From CADEED01 sp963839685 (GTDB lineage: Bacteria > Pseudomonadota > Gammaproteobacteria > Steroidobacterales > Steroidobacteraceae), in NCBI GenBank assembly GCA_963839685.1, contig CAWIVS010000012.1, forward strand, positions 922,368-986,367: 64,000 bases of DNA, read 5' to 3'. Positions 28,552-37,678 of this stretch are shown one piece after another. Position numbers and translations under genes: made by a program. Numbering within the stretch: position 1 is the first letter of the stretch; every line of letters starts with the position of its first letter. Below the pieces are notes generated by a model that saw only the letters and a program-made list of their open reading frames with translations, ran no database searches and was not told where the DNA came from.

Positions 28552-29382
28552 ATGTCAAACCAGAATCTCACCCCGTCCGCTTCGCCAAATCCGGTCGCGC
28601 TCATCACCGGCGCGACTTCTGGAATCGGACTCGAAATGGCGCGCCAACTGGCCGCCCGGCATTCCGACCTCGTGCTCGTGAGCCGCCGAATCGGAGAATT
28701 GGAGAAGATCGCCCGAGAATTGCGCAGTGAATACCGGGTTGCGGTCCATGTCATCGCCGCAGACCTCGGTGCGCCCGGGGCCGCATCGCAAGTATTTGAC
28801 GCCGTGCGCAAGCAAAAAATCAGTGTCGACTGGCTGATCAACAACGCCGGCGTCGGCATCCACGGAGATCACCTCGATCTCGACATCACCGACATGAGGA
28901 AAATGCTGCAGCTCAACATCCTGGCGGTCACTGATCTGTGTCACCTGTTCGGCGAGGAAATGCGCACCCGCGGCGCCGGCAAGATCCTGAACATTGCTTC
29001 GACAGCCGGCTACCAGCCCGCACCCTATTTCGCCGCATACGGGGCATCGAAGTCCTTCGTGCTGAATTTCTCCGAAGCGCTGGCGAAGGAATTGGAAGAC
29101 TACGGTGTCACCGTGAGCTGTCTCTCACCAGGCCCTACCAACACGGCGTTCTTCCGCGACGTCGACGCGCAGGGAGTGAAGATCGCTCACCTCGAACAGC
29201 GCGACGATGTGACAAAGGTTGCCGCGATGGGTATCGAACTGATGCTCAGCGGCCGCTTGTCGAAGATCGTCGGCCTCAAGAACTACCTGCGAGTCCAGTC
29301 GGTGCGCATCTCGCCGCGCAGCATGGTAGCCGCCATCGCGAAGCGCTTGATGTCTGCCACGCGCGCGAACGTCATGGCGTAA
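28552..29382 (+). CDS. Short-chain dehydrogenase/reductase
   Basis: 276 residues, classical SDR of the DltE/YdfG-like type. The NAD(P)-binding motif TGATSGIGLEMARQL, NNAGVG and the catalytic Ser (NIASTAGY) and YGASK tetrad are all present. The Arg after the second strand (VSRRIGELE) favours NADPH. The C-terminal tail (KNYLRVQSVRISPRSMV) is basic and may touch the membrane. Its promoter carries the TetR operator, so it is probably induced by a small hydrophobic or aldehyde-type ligand. The start ATG at 28552 is the first after the promoter. Confidence 0.88.
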   Translation: MSNQNLTPSASPNPVALITGATSGIGLEMARQLAARHSDLVLVSRRIGELEKIARELRSEYRVAVHVIAADLGAPGAASQVFDAVRKQKISVDWLINNAGVGIHGDHLDLDITDMRKMLQLNILAVTDLCHLFGEEMRTRGAGKILNIASTAGYQPAPYFAAYGASKSFVLNFSEALAKELEDYGVTVSCLSPGPTNTAFFRDVDAQGVKIAHLEQRDDVTKVAAMGIELMLSGRLSKIVGLKNYLRVQSVRISPRSMVAAIAKRLMSATRANVMA

Positions 29383-29441
29383 CGAGAACCGGATCCGTAA
29401 TCCTCCAGAAGTGCGGTTCCGGTTTCTCCGACTTGTCCTGG

Positions 29442-30131
29442 TCACTTCGTCGGCACTGGCGTAGCGAGAAGCTGCAGCTCCCACGACAAGCTCGTGCCGA
29501 CATTTCCCATGTGCTGCATCAGCATCTCCGCCAGCACCGGAACCGTCGCCGTGCGTGCCCAGTCGCGCTGCAGCTCCGAGGCAAACACCGTCCAGGTGAG
29601 CGGCACGGCACCAGCCTGCACCATGCGCTGAATCGCTACTTCGTGCGCTTCGAGGCTCACGCCGCCCGAGGCGTCTGTCACGATGTAAACCTCGTAACCG
29701 TCGCCCAGCGCGTGAATCGCCGGCATTGCCAGACAGATCTCGGTCCACAGCGCGGCCATCACGATCTTCTTTCGCCCCGTCTTCTTGACCCAGTCCACGC
29801 AACGCGTGTCCTCCCAGGTATTGATGAAGGTGCGATTGATGGGCTTCTGGTCTGGAAAGACCTCCTGCAACTGTTTGAGCAGGTAGCCGCCCCGCTCTTC
29901 CACCACCGTCGTCAGCAGCGTCGGCACATTGAACGCCTTCGCCGATTTCGCCAGACCGACGACATTGTTGATGATGGTTTGCGTGTCGTGACTGCGCAGA
30001 CCGGCGAACTGGAACGGCTGATGATCGATCAGGATCAGTGCACAGTTGTCAGGGGTCAACAGTGCACCGAGGCCCGCTTTCGAATTTGAAGGAGTCACGA
30101 AAGATTCTCCGGGAATGGGTTGAGGGGCCAA
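29442..30131 (-). CDS. YcaC-like isochorismatase-family hydrolase
   Basis: 229 residues of the cysteine hydrolase fold. Seen are the Asp motif LTPDNCALILIDHQPFQF and the catalytic Cys in LWTEICLAMPAIHAL, as in YcaC rather than true isochorismatase. YcaC proteins form octamers and their substrate is not settled. It is the last of three minus-strand genes (pirin, DoxX, this one) divergent from a LysR regulator; the DoxX gene ends 12 bases before its start. The set looks like a stress or quinone-response group. Confidence 0.82.
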   Translation of the reverse strand: MAPQPIPGESFVTPSNSKAGLGALLTPDNCALILIDHQPFQFAGLRSHDTQTIINNVVGLAKSAKAFNVPTLLTTVVEERGGYLLKQLQEVFPDQKPINRTFINTWEDTRCVDWVKKTGRKKIVMAALWTEICLAMPAIHALGDGYEVYIVTDASGGVSLEAHEVAIQRMVQAGAVPLTWTVFASELQRDWARTATVPVLAEMLMQHMGNVGTSLSWELQLLATPVPTK

Positions 30132-30143
30132 TGTGGACGTCGC

Positions 30144-30569
30144 TCATTTCGCAATGCGGTGATCCACGCTGATGCGGCCAGCGCCATGCGCGACCAACAG
30201 CAGGAATCCGCCGGTGATGGACAGATTCTTCAGGAACATGATCATCTGGATCTGATCCGCGAAATTGCTGTGGAAGATGACCGCGCTCAGGAGCGTGAAG
30301 CCCGCGAGCAGAAAGGCCACGATGCGCGTCTTCCAGCCGACGATGATGGCGGCCGCGCCCAACACCTCGATCGCGATGACCAACGGCAGCAGCGCGCCCG
30401 GCACGCCGACCGACGCCATGTAACCTGCCGTGGCATCGTACCCGCCGATCTTCCCCACGCCGGACAAGAGAAACAGCGCGGCAAGCAGCACGCGTCCGCC
30501 AAGTTCAGCGAGATTCTGAATGGTGTTGGCGGATGCTTCCGCGGTTCGATTGATCGTTGCAGCGTTCAT
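30144..30569 (-). CDS. DoxX family membrane protein
   Basis: 141 residues with four membrane segments (LGGRVLLAALFLLSGVGKIG, GALLPLVIAIEVLGAAAIIV, IVAFLLAGFTLLSAVIF, SITGGFLLLVAHGAG). This matches the DoxX/YqjF family, inner-membrane proteins linked to oxidative stress and thiosulfate or quinone chemistry. The ATG at 30569 follows AGGAGTC at a good distance. Middle gene of the pirin-DoxX-YcaC group. Confidence 0.87.
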   Translation of the reverse strand: MNAATINRTAEASANTIQNLAELGGRVLLAALFLLSGVGKIGGYDATAGYMASVGVPGALLPLVIAIEVLGAAAIIVGWKTRIVAFLLAGFTLLSAVIFHSNFADQIQMIMFLKNLSITGGFLLLVAHGAGRISVDHRIAK

Positions 30570-30606
30570 ATAAGACTCCTGGGTGATGGTTTCAGTACGA
30601 TGTGAT

Positions 30607-31494
30607 TCATAGACGGCCTTGCGCGCGAAGCTGTCGCCCGATGCGCTCGATTTCCGCTTCGCCCTGCGCGAGGGCCTGCTCGCTGGTGTGGACCGAGTAG
30701 TAACCGAGCACCAGAGGATGCGGGTGTTTGACCGCGCTGCCGAAGACGAACGACGTCTCACCCTGCGCGCGCACTTCGATGACGCCCTCGCCTTCTTCGA
30801 ACACGGCGAGTTGCCCGGCGCCGGTTTCTTCGGAAGCCAGAAGGCTGCCCCTATCTACCGCGAGCCACGCCACGTTGTGGCCGGTCGGCGGGTCATAGCG
30901 CCAGCGCTGCCCGTCCGCGAGACGGACGTGAAAGTAGTTGATGCCCTGGGGCGCACGGATCTGGCTGCGCGCGCTGCCGTATTGGCCGAGAACCACGCGC
31001 ACCGGGCCGTCGTGTTCGACAGCCTCGGCCGGGATGTACTGGCTCTCGGGAACCGAGTTTTCTTCGGCGGCCGGCAGCGCTACCCACAGCTGGAAGACGC
31101 GCAACGGCGTGCCCTCGAGCGGACCGCCGTCGTGCCAGACGCCGTTGCCGGCCCTCATCCATTCGAGGCCACCTTCGATTACCTGCCCGCTTTTTCCCGT
31201 GGTGTCCTCATAGGCCATGCCGCCCTGCAGGACCACGGTCAGCGTCGCGATGCCGGAGTGCGGATGAATGCCGAACAACGGCCGGCCCGAGTACCGGGCT
31301 TCCGCGTGATCGAGGAATACGAAGGGCTTGATCAGCTCGCCGACATCCGAGGGGCTGGCCAAACGTGTGACTGAGCCGTGCCGACGGCCGCTGGTGCGAA
31401 ACACGATCTTGCGCGCGGTGGCGGGAATCGGCTGGTGGGCGGGGACATCGAGCGTCTGCGCTCGGCTGCGTTCAAGGGTTGCCGTGGTGTTCAT
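30607..31494 (-). CDS. Pirin family protein
   Basis: 295 residues with two cupin domains. The N-terminal metal-site motif is FGIHPHSGIATLTVVLQGG (two His) with HDGGPLEGTPLRVFQLWVAL; the second cupin is less conserved. Bacterial pirins of this type (YhhW-like) often have quercetin 2,3-dioxygenase activity, but the role here is unknown. First gene of a three-gene group, 79 bases from the divergent LysR gene. The ATG at 31494 gives a family-typical length. Confidence 0.88.
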   Translation of the reverse strand: MNTTATLERSRAQTLDVPAHQPIPATARKIVFRTSGRRHGSVTRLASPSDVGELIKPFVFLDHAEARYSGRPLFGIHPHSGIATLTVVLQGGMAYEDTTGKSGQVIEGGLEWMRAGNGVWHDGGPLEGTPLRVFQLWVALPAAEENSVPESQYIPAEAVEHDGPVRVVLGQYGSARSQIRAPQGINYFHVRLADGQRWRYDPPTGHNVAWLAVDRGSLLASEETGAGQLAVFEEGEGVIEVRAQGETSFVFGSAVKHPHPLVLGYYSVHTSEQALAQGEAEIERIGRQLRAQGRL

Positions 31495-31553
31495 GTGGCA
31501 AACGATAGGGTCTCGCCAGCCATCGCGGAAGCCTATATATTTCGATCTTATCC

Positions 31554-31568
31554 ATCGTTACAGGCGAT
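31554..31568. promoter_or_regulatory. Possible LysR-binding box
   Basis: ATCGTTACAGGCGAT is a short inverted repeat of the T-N11-A form used by LysR regulators, in the gap between the lysR and pirin genes, just before the lysR start. The arms are only four bases, so this is a weak call. Confidence 0.35.
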
Positions 31569-31573
31569 ACATC

Positions 31574-32458
31574 ATGCTGGACGGCGTCACCCTGGATCAG
31601 TTGCGGACCTTCATCGCGGCGGTCGACGAAGGCAGTTTTTCAGCGGCGGGCCGCAAGTTGCGACGCGCGCAGTCGGTGGTGAGCCAGACGCTCGCAAACC
31701 TCGAATTGCAGCTCGGGGTGAAATTGTTCGATCGGTCGGCGCGTTATCCGAAGCTCACCGAGGAAGGACGCAGCCTGCTCATCGATGCCCGCTCGATCGC
31801 GAACACCATCGACGGATTCAAGGCCCGGGCGCGCGCGATGCGCGAAGGACTCGAGCCCGAGCTCGCCGTCGCGATCGACGTGATGTACCCCATGGACGCG
31901 GTAACCCAGGCGGCAAGCAACAGCCGGAAAAAATATCCGCACACGGCGCTGCGGCTCTACGTCGAAGCGCTGGGAGGTGTCATCAAGCCGGTGCTGGACC
32001 GAAGCTGCAGCCTCGGCGTCATCGGCTCGCTACCCATTGTTCCGGACGAGCTGCATGCCGAACCGTTGCTCGACATTCCGTTCGCCACGGTAGTTAACCC
32101 GTCCCATCCGCTGGCGGCGCTGCGCGGCACCATCTCCAAGTCGGTGATCGAAAAGCACGTGCAGCTGGTGTTGACTGACAGGACGGCGCTTTCCGAGGGC
32201 CGCGACTTTTCCGTCTTCTCGCCGCTCACCTGGCGTCTTGCGGACCTCGGCGCCAAGCATGCTTTCTTGCGCGCCGGCCTTGGCTGGGGACACATGCCGT
32301 TGCACATGGTCAACGCGGACCTCGATGCCAAGTTGTTGGTCAAGATCCGCGTAGAAGACGCGCCGCGTGGCATGCTGATGCCGATGAAAGTAGTCTTTCG
32401 CAAGGACTCGCCGCCGGGACCCGCCGGACGCGCGTTCATTGCGCAACTCAAGGCTTAG
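31574..32458 (+). CDS. LysR family transcriptional regulator
   Basis: 294 residues. The winged helix is at 5-65 (LRTFIAAVDEGSFSAAGRKL, SVVSQTLANLELQLGVKLFD), then the effector-binding domain (LAVAIDVMYPMDAVTQAASN). It is divergent from pirin, DoxX and the YcaC-like gene, which are its likely targets. The ATG at 31574 puts the helix-turn-helix at the standard position. Confidence 0.87.
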   Translation: MLDGVTLDQLRTFIAAVDEGSFSAAGRKLRRAQSVVSQTLANLELQLGVKLFDRSARYPKLTEEGRSLLIDARSIANTIDGFKARARAMREGLEPELAVAIDVMYPMDAVTQAASNSRKKYPHTALRLYVEALGGVIKPVLDRSCSLGVIGSLPIVPDELHAEPLLDIPFATVVNPSHPLAALRGTISKSVIEKHVQLVLTDRTALSEGRDFSVFSPLTWRLADLGAKHAFLRAGLGWGHMPLHMVNADLDAKLLVKIRVEDAPRGMLMPMKVVFRKDSPPGPAGRAFIAQLKA

Positions 32459-32464
32459 GAGACT

Positions 32465-33259
32465 TCAGTCACTTCTCGGGCGCAGCTGAGAAAGTCCGAT
32501 GTCACAGCTTCCGTAATTTTGTTCGGAAATGTTGTCGTAGAACGTCGGCGTTCCGTGCCTGGACATCACCGCCCGGTATCTTCCTGAGCGATCCATGTTC
32601 GCGAACACCGTGGCCACCACCAACACGCGAGTTGGCGTGAACGCGGAAAAGTGAAGCCCCGTGACCGAGGCAGCCACCATGACATCGATCACCCCTTCCT
32701 GCGAGCCGGTCGCGCCGTCGCTTCCCAGCATTCGCGCCGTTCCAGCACTCAGATCGACCACCTCAAAAGTAACGGGCCCTCCCTGCCACTCAAAAAGCGA
32801 AACGCTCAGGTTTTGATTTTGCCAATATCCCGTTGCCCCCGGTTTGAACTCGCATCGAATCATCATTGCGTTCTTCAGGTCATCGCGTGCCTTCTCGGCG
32901 CGGTCCGATGCATCGACTTGTTTGTGCGATTCGGTTTCCTCCGAATCGCCCGAATGACCGGGTGACAGGATCAGTGGTGTGGAATCTGCGTCATTGGAGC
33001 CTGCGTCCGCACCAGTCGTACTGTCCGTCGACACAGGGGGCGGGACGTCGGTCGTACCTGCGGTTTGAGCTGGCGCTGCACCCGGTCGCAAGGCATCGCG
33101 GGTGCGTGACGCTGAGGGAGTCGTCGAGTCGCCCTCCAATGCTGACACCACGGCTTCGGGGCTTGCAGCCTGGCGATTCGCAAGAAGGAGATGTCCAAAC
33201 CACCCCGCGACCGCTCCAACAACGGCAAGAATGAAATCCCTGCTGGTCCCAGTTCGCAT
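32465..33259 (-). CDS. Membrane-anchored protein of unknown function
   Basis: 264 residues. An N-terminal membrane segment (FILAVVGAVAGWFGHLLLAN) is followed by a Ser/Thr/Asp-rich linker to about residue 110 and a compact C-terminal domain (MMIRCEFKPGATGYWQNQNL, GVIDVMVAASVTGLHFSAF, NISEQNYGSCDIGLSQLRP). I recognise no family. The last 17 residues recur in a remnant at 54617-54700, so the family was duplicated in this genome. It sits alone between lysR, with convergent ends 6 bases apart, and the ABC permease. Confidence 0.7.
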   Translation of the reverse strand: MRTGTSRDFILAVVGAVAGWFGHLLLANRQAASPEAVVSALEGDSTTPSASRTRDALRPGAAPAQTAGTTDVPPPVSTDSTTGADAGSNDADSTPLILSPGHSGDSEETESHKQVDASDRAEKARDDLKNAMMIRCEFKPGATGYWQNQNLSVSLFEWQGGPVTFEVVDLSAGTARMLGSDGATGSQEGVIDVMVAASVTGLHFSAFTPTRVLVVATVFANMDRSGRYRAVMSRHGTPTFYDNISEQNYGSCDIGLSQLRPRSD

Positions 33260-33381
33260 GTGGCAGAACCTCCCTCGACGGCGTAGGCCTATCGGCTAAC
33301 GTGCGCCGGGCACGTTTCGGTCTGATTGAGGACACCCCGATTTCATTTGGAATCCGCGTGCCGGCGTGGCGAGATGAGTGT

Positions 33382-34146
33382 ATGCGGTGGGTTGGACTAA
33401 AAACATTGATCCTTCGCGAGTTCGGAGTCAGTGTGCGCTTCTGGAGCGTCACTCTTGCACCACCCGTCATTACGACGATTCTGTATTTCACCATCTTCGG
33501 TGAAGTCATCGGCGGGCGCATCGGCTCGATCGACGGAGTCGACTACATCCAGTACCTGGCGCCCGGCCTCATCGTGTTGTGGGTTATTCCCTATTCCTTC
33601 GGGCACACAGCAGCAGGTTTGTTAGGAGCGCGACACTTCAGGTACATCGAGGAACTCCTGGTATCACCTCAGCCGCATTGGGTCATCATGGCGGGTTATG
33701 TGATCGGCGGAATGCTACGGGGACTCCTGGTGGGGATGGCCGTCGTGCTAACCACACTCTTTTTCACCCATATCAATGTTCATTCGGTCGCCGGGAGCGT
33801 CGCGGCGCTGTTGCTGGCCGCCCTGGTGTCAGCGCTTGCTGGCTTCATTTCAGCCATGTTCGCGAAAAGCTTCGAACACGTGACCACGCTCCAGATCCTG
33901 ATCCTCACGCCGCTTACCTATCTCGGCGGAGTATTCAATTCGATCTCATCGCTACCAGGTTGGGCGCAACAGCTGTCGCTGGCAAATCCGATGTTCTACA
34001 TGGTGAATGGCTTTCGTTACGGCTTTCTGGGCGTTTCCGATGTGCCGGTCGGCACGGCGTTTTGCGTCGTCACTGCCTTCGGAGCTGTCCTTTTGCTGGC
34101 CGCAGTGGCGCTCCTGGCGCGTGGAGCGGGCATTCGTGAGACGTAG
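33382..34146 (+). CDS. ABC-2 type transporter permease (YadH-like)
   Basis: 254 residues with six membrane segments and the ABC-2 signature region FGHTAAGLLGARHFRYIEEL, LTPLTYLGGVFNSISSLP and ANPMFYMVNGFRYGFLG. These match YadH/NodJ-type permeases for export of polysaccharide or drug-like substrates. The usual ATPase partner (YadG-like), normally directly upstream, is missing here, so the permease is an orphan or pairs with an ATPase elsewhere. The start ATG at 33382 gives the family-typical length; an upstream GTG at 33301 would add 27 atypical residues. Confidence 0.82.
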   Translation: MRWVGLKTLILREFGVSVRFWSVTLAPPVITTILYFTIFGEVIGGRIGSIDGVDYIQYLAPGLIVLWVIPYSFGHTAAGLLGARHFRYIEELLVSPQPHWVIMAGYVIGGMLRGLLVGMAVVLTTLFFTHINVHSVAGSVAALLLAALVSALAGFISAMFAKSFEHVTTLQILILTPLTYLGGVFNSISSLPGWAQQLSLANPMFYMVNGFRYGFLGVSDVPVGTAFCVVTAFGAVLLLAAVALLARGAGIRET

Positions 34147-34214
34147 ATAACATAGACTTGAAGTACACGAATTTTCCGCGGGCCACCGTCCCAAGCGTTG
34201 AACAGGTGATCGCG

Positions 34215-35687
34215 ATGCGAGACGAACATCGGCGCGCCAGTCGATATCCCGCGCGGCTTCTTCTCACTACGGTCGTAGCGCTCCTGGGTAACGCGCACGG
34301 CGCGGCAACTGACAATCCGCCGAGGGGCTCGACCAGCTCTCTCGCTCTTACGCCGTGCAACCTTCCGGGCGTGGTGCAACCCGCGCGCTGCGGCACACTC
34401 GACGTCGCTGAGAATCCCGCCAAACCAAACGGCCGTCGCCTGCAGATCGGCGTGGCCGTGATCCCCGCCAGCGGGGTGGCACAGCCCGATCCGCTGGTCC
34501 CTCTGATGGGCGGCCCAAGTGAAGCAACAATCAGCGAGGCCGCCTACTTCGCGGAACTGTTCGCGCCGCTGCGTCGCGATCACGACATCCTGCTGGTCGA
34601 TCAGCGAGGGACCGGGCGTTCAGCCGCGCTCCGCTGTGACCTCTACTCAGCGGACGATCCGGCGGTAAGCCTGCGCGACCTGTTTCCGCCCGCCGTGGTG
34701 AGTCGCTGCAAGCAGCAGTTGAGTACACGCGCCGATCTGACGCAGTACACCTACCTGCACTTTGCGAACGATCTCGAGCAGGTGCGACGCGCCCTGCGCT
34801 ACGGAAAGTTGAACCTGTTCGGCGGCTCCTATGGAACGCGGGCCGCCCAGATCTTCATGCGCGACTATCCGCAAAGTGTGCGTACCGCATATCTCGGCAG
34901 CGTGGTACCGATCGATGTCATCACACCGCTCACCATGGCGAAGTCCGCGCAGGTTGCGCTCGACAACACACTGAATGCCTGCGGCGCTGAACCGGCGTGC
35001 AAGACCGCGTTTCCGAATCTGCGGCAGGAGTTCGATCGGGTGATTGCACGGCTGGACACGGGCGAGGTGCGCGTGGCAATTCCGGGCCACAGCGGCACCT
35101 TCCCGCTGCATCGCGGCCGGGTGATGGAGTGGTTCCGCTCGATGAATTACCGGCCCGGGACGGCGGCGCAGATGCCATGGATCATTCATCGCGCCTACAC
35201 GGGAGACTTCGGACCGATCGCGGAGAGCGTGCTGTCCAATGCTCGCAATGCCGACGCCGGTCTGAGTTACGGTCTGTTCTTCGCCATCACCTGCAACGAC
35301 GACGTCGCCTTCATGCGCGAAGCCGACATCGTGCGCGAAACTCGCGACACGTACCTCGGCAACTATCGGGCCCGTCAACAGCAAGCGGCCTGCCAGCAAT
35401 GGCCGAAAGTCTCTTATCCCGCGGACTTTCGGACTCCGGTGCGCTCGGCGGTGCCCACCCTGTTCGTCTCGGGCGACACGGACAGTGCGACGCCTCTATG
35501 GATGACACAGCACGCGGCGCAGGGTTTTTCCAATCGCCTGGAAGTTGTCCTGGGCGGCAAGGGACACACGGACGTATCCGAATGCATCCCAGGACTCTAT
35601 GAGCAATTCGTGCGTCGCGGCGATGCGCGCGGCCTCGATACTTCGGCTTGCAAGCCCGTGCCGCGGCCGCCGTTCAGGACGCAGTAG
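34215..35687 (+). CDS. Secreted TAP-like alpha/beta-hydrolase peptidase
   Basis: 490 residues. After a basic start comes a signal peptide (ARLLLTTVVALLGNAHGAA). The catalytic core shows DILLVDQRGTGRSAALRC, nucleophile LFGGSYGTRAAQ (Ser), VSGDTDSATP (Asp) and GKGHTDVSEC (His). This is the arrangement of tripeptidyl aminopeptidase and S33 proline iminopeptidase-like exported hydrolases. It would act in the periplasm on short peptides, but an esterase role is possible. Convergent with the next gene, with 7 bases between stops. Confidence 0.82.
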   Translation: MRDEHRRASRYPARLLLTTVVALLGNAHGAATDNPPRGSTSSLALTPCNLPGVVQPARCGTLDVAENPAKPNGRRLQIGVAVIPASGVAQPDPLVPLMGGPSEATISEAAYFAELFAPLRRDHDILLVDQRGTGRSAALRCDLYSADDPAVSLRDLFPPAVVSRCKQQLSTRADLTQYTYLHFANDLEQVRRALRYGKLNLFGGSYGTRAAQIFMRDYPQSVRTAYLGSVVPIDVITPLTMAKSAQVALDNTLNACGAEPACKTAFPNLRQEFDRVIARLDTGEVRVAIPGHSGTFPLHRGRVMEWFRSMNYRPGTAAQMPWIIHRAYTGDFGPIAESVLSNARNADAGLSYGLFFAITCNDDVAFMREADIVRETRDTYLGNYRARQQQAACQQWPKVSYPADFRTPVRSAVPTLFVSGDTDSATPLWMTQHAAQGFSNRLEVVLGGKGHTDVSECIPGLYEQFVRRGDARGLDTSACKPVPRPPFRTQ

Positions 35688-35694
35688 CGCCTGA

Positions 35695-36372
35695 CTAATT
35701 ACCGGCCACGCCTCCCACCACCGCCACGGCCACGGACTCGATCATCGGGCTCAGCACATCTTCGCCGTTGGCCTTCGCCTTGCCGAGAATCGTGGCTTCC
35801 TTGAAGGGCTGCTCCTCGCCCACGCGCACCAGCTTGTACTGCAACGTGAGTGAATCGCCCGACTTGACGTTGGACTTCTGCGCGCCGTTGATCGCCGCCA
35901 TCGCGTTCGCCATGGCATCTTCCTGGGCATCTGCCATTTGCGACTGCACCACGGTCTGCGTCACCGCCGAGGCGGCCATTTGCGCGCTTAAGTTACCCAT
36001 GCCACCGCCGCCGAGCATCGGCAGCATGCCGGCCATGGGCGCGAGCTTCTTGAGCATCTTGAGACCGCCGCCCTTCGAGGTCTGCGCGACGTCCGTGTAG
36101 AGCACGAACGCGCAGCCTTTTTCTTTGGCTTCGGCCGCGATCTGCACCGGGATACGCGCTTCCAGCGCGATGACCTCGATGACCGGACCCTTGAGGTAGC
36201 TCATGAGCGCCTGGCGCACGGGCTCCGCCACATCGGCGCTGGCGCCGTTGGGCTGTCCGAGTTGCGCCCGCGGTAACGCCACGCCAACCGTGAGTTTGGT
36301 TTCCGCCGCAGCGGTATTGATGAAGCCGAGGCCCAACAGGGCCGAGGTGAGGACAACCTGTAACGCTCTCAT
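35695..36372 (-). CDS. Secreted protein of unknown function
   Basis: 225 residues with a signal peptide (LQVVLTSALLGLGFINTAAA). The mature part starts KLTVGVALPRAQLGQPNG, has a Gly/Met-rich middle (APMAGMLPMLGGGGMGNL) and ends with a small-residue stretch (MIESVAVAVVGGVAGN). I recognise no family. It resembles proteins predicted to have a periplasmic binding surface, but nothing specific can be said. Upstream of it lies the terminator hairpin of the GlsB operon, so it has its own promoter. Confidence 0.7.
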   Translation of the reverse strand: MRALQVVLTSALLGLGFINTAAAETKLTVGVALPRAQLGQPNGASADVAEPVRQALMSYLKGPVIEVIALEARIPVQIAAEAKEKGCAFVLYTDVAQTSKGGGLKMLKKLAPMAGMLPMLGGGGMGNLSAQMAASAVTQTVVQSQMADAQEDAMANAMAAINGAQKSNVKSGDSLTLQYKLVRVGEEQPFKEATILGKAKANGEDVLSPMIESVAVAVVGGVAGN

Positions 36373-36477
36373 ACGTCTCTCCTTTGAGCCTCATGAGGGG
36401 GCTCTTGACGTATAGAGCGTAAAAATCTGATGCCGGGATCAGGCCATCCGAAGATTGTCCCAGACACATGAAAGCCC

Positions 36478-36507
36478 AGGCAGAGCCGCGATGTCGCGGC
36501 TCTGCCT
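36478..36507 (-). terminator. Terminator hairpin after the GlsB gene
   Basis: A perfect 14-bp stem (AGGCAGAGCCGCGA / TCGCGGCTCTGCCT) around a 2-base centre lies 27 bases after the stop of the GlsB gene, followed on the minus strand by GGGCTTTCATG. It ends the DUF4398-OmpA-GlsB operon. Confidence 0.65.
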
Positions 36508-36533
36508 GCGCCTCAATCATCGCCCCTCTCTTG

Positions 36534-36803
36534 CTACCGGGCCGCGCCCCGCCGGACGAGATTCACGATGGCGAGCAGCAGGATTGCCCCTCCGAGTGAA
36601 ACCAGCAGCCCGACGACGCTCAAATCACCCTGATTGATGGTCGCCCCGCCGACCAGCGGGCTGATGATCCAGCCGCCCAGGAATGCGCCAACGATTCCAA
36701 CCACGATGTTCAGCAGGATCCCCTGGCGGGCGTCCGTACGCATCACCATGCTCGCGACCCAACCTACCAGGCCGCCGACTACCAGCCATATGATGATGTT
36801 CAT
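36534..36803 (-). CDS. GlsB/YeaQ/YmgE family membrane protein
   Basis: 89 residues with three membrane segments (NIIIWLVVGGLVGWVASMVM, LLNIVVGIVGAFLGGWI, LLVSLGGAILLLAIVNLV). It matches the stress-linked transglycosylase-associated family (GlsB/YeaQ/YmgE). Function is unknown; members are induced by general or envelope stress. Its ATG overlaps the stop of the OmpA gene by one base (TAATG), so it is translationally coupled and last in the operon. Confidence 0.9.
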   Translation of the reverse strand: MNIIIWLVVGGLVGWVASMVMRTDARQGILLNIVVGIVGAFLGGWIISPLVGGATINQGDLSVVGLLVSLGGAILLLAIVNLVRRGAAR

Positions 36804-37678
36804 TAGTTAGACCCCTTCGCACTTGCTGCCTGGCTGATGACGACCTCGACTCGCCGGTTCTGCTGCCGCCCGGCTGCCGATTCATTGTCGGCCACCGGGG
36901 AATTCTCTCCGCGACCCGTGGAACTGAGCCGGGATGTTTCGACGCCCTGCCGTACGAGATAGCCCTTCACCGCGTCAGCACGGCGCTCCGAAAGGTCCTG
37001 GTTGTACTCGTCACTGCCCATGCTGTCCGTGAAGCCTTCGATCGCCGCGGTACGCTGCGGGTATTCGGTCATGAAGGCCGTCAACCGATCCAGGTTCGCC
37101 GCGGCGCCGGATTTCAGCTCCGCCTTTCCCGTGGCGAACAGGGTATCGCCCAGCGTCAGCACCAGTCCGCGATCCGTAGGACGCGCCTGCAGGATCTCGA
37201 GCTGCCGTTGCAACTCCGACGCCGCGAGTAGCGCGGCATCCGCGTCGCTGCGGGCACTGGCGCTTTCGGCGAGTGCGGTCACAGCGTCGGATTTCGCAAC
37301 ATCCGCCTCACGCGTACGCGCGTCGAGGCGTGCTTTCTCGCTCTGCTGATTGAGCGCGGTGCGCTCTTCCTCTGCGAACTTGGTTTGTGCCAGGGCCCGG
37401 GCAGTATCCACCTTGCGATCGGCGATGTAGACCCGATGCGCTGCGAGGCCCAGGTCGGGCTGCGCGATTTCAGCTTGCTGCACCGCCAGCTCGGCGTCCT
37501 TGGTTGCGACTGGGGCGCGGGTGGCGAGGATCGCATCGCCCTGCAGCGCGGTGAGCTTGGCACGCACCGCGGCGGAACCGGCGGGCTGCTTGGGCACCGA
37601 GGCACAGCCCGCGAACAGGCTGGCCGCGATGGCGGCGCCAATCAGTGAACGGCGCCAAGTGTAGTTAGTGGTATTCAT
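36803..37678 (-). CDS. OmpA-family lipoprotein with DUF4398 region
   Basis: 291 residues. The lipobox is LIGAAIAASLFAGC. Residues 30-160 are helical and rich in Ala, Glu and Arg, with a DUF4398-type region; residues 175-285 are an OmpA peptidoglycan-binding domain (RGLVLTLGDTLFATGKAELK, GFTDSMGSDEYNQDLSERRA, GRGENSPVADNESAAGRQQN). It would tether the outer membrane to the cell wall. Its ATG overlaps the stop of the DUF4398 gene (ATGA), and GlsB follows by a one-base overlap. Confidence 0.88.
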   Translation of the reverse strand: MNTTNYTWRRSLIGAAIAASLFAGCASVPKQPAGSAAVRAKLTALQGDAILATRAPVATKDAELAVQQAEIAQPDLGLAAHRVYIADRKVDTARALAQTKFAEEERTALNQQSEKARLDARTREADVAKSDAVTALAESASARSDADAALLAASELQRQLEILQARPTDRGLVLTLGDTLFATGKAELKSGAAANLDRLTAFMTEYPQRTAAIEGFTDSMGSDEYNQDLSERRADAVKGYLVRQGVETSRLSSTGRGENSPVADNESAAGRQQNRRVEVVISQAASAKGSN

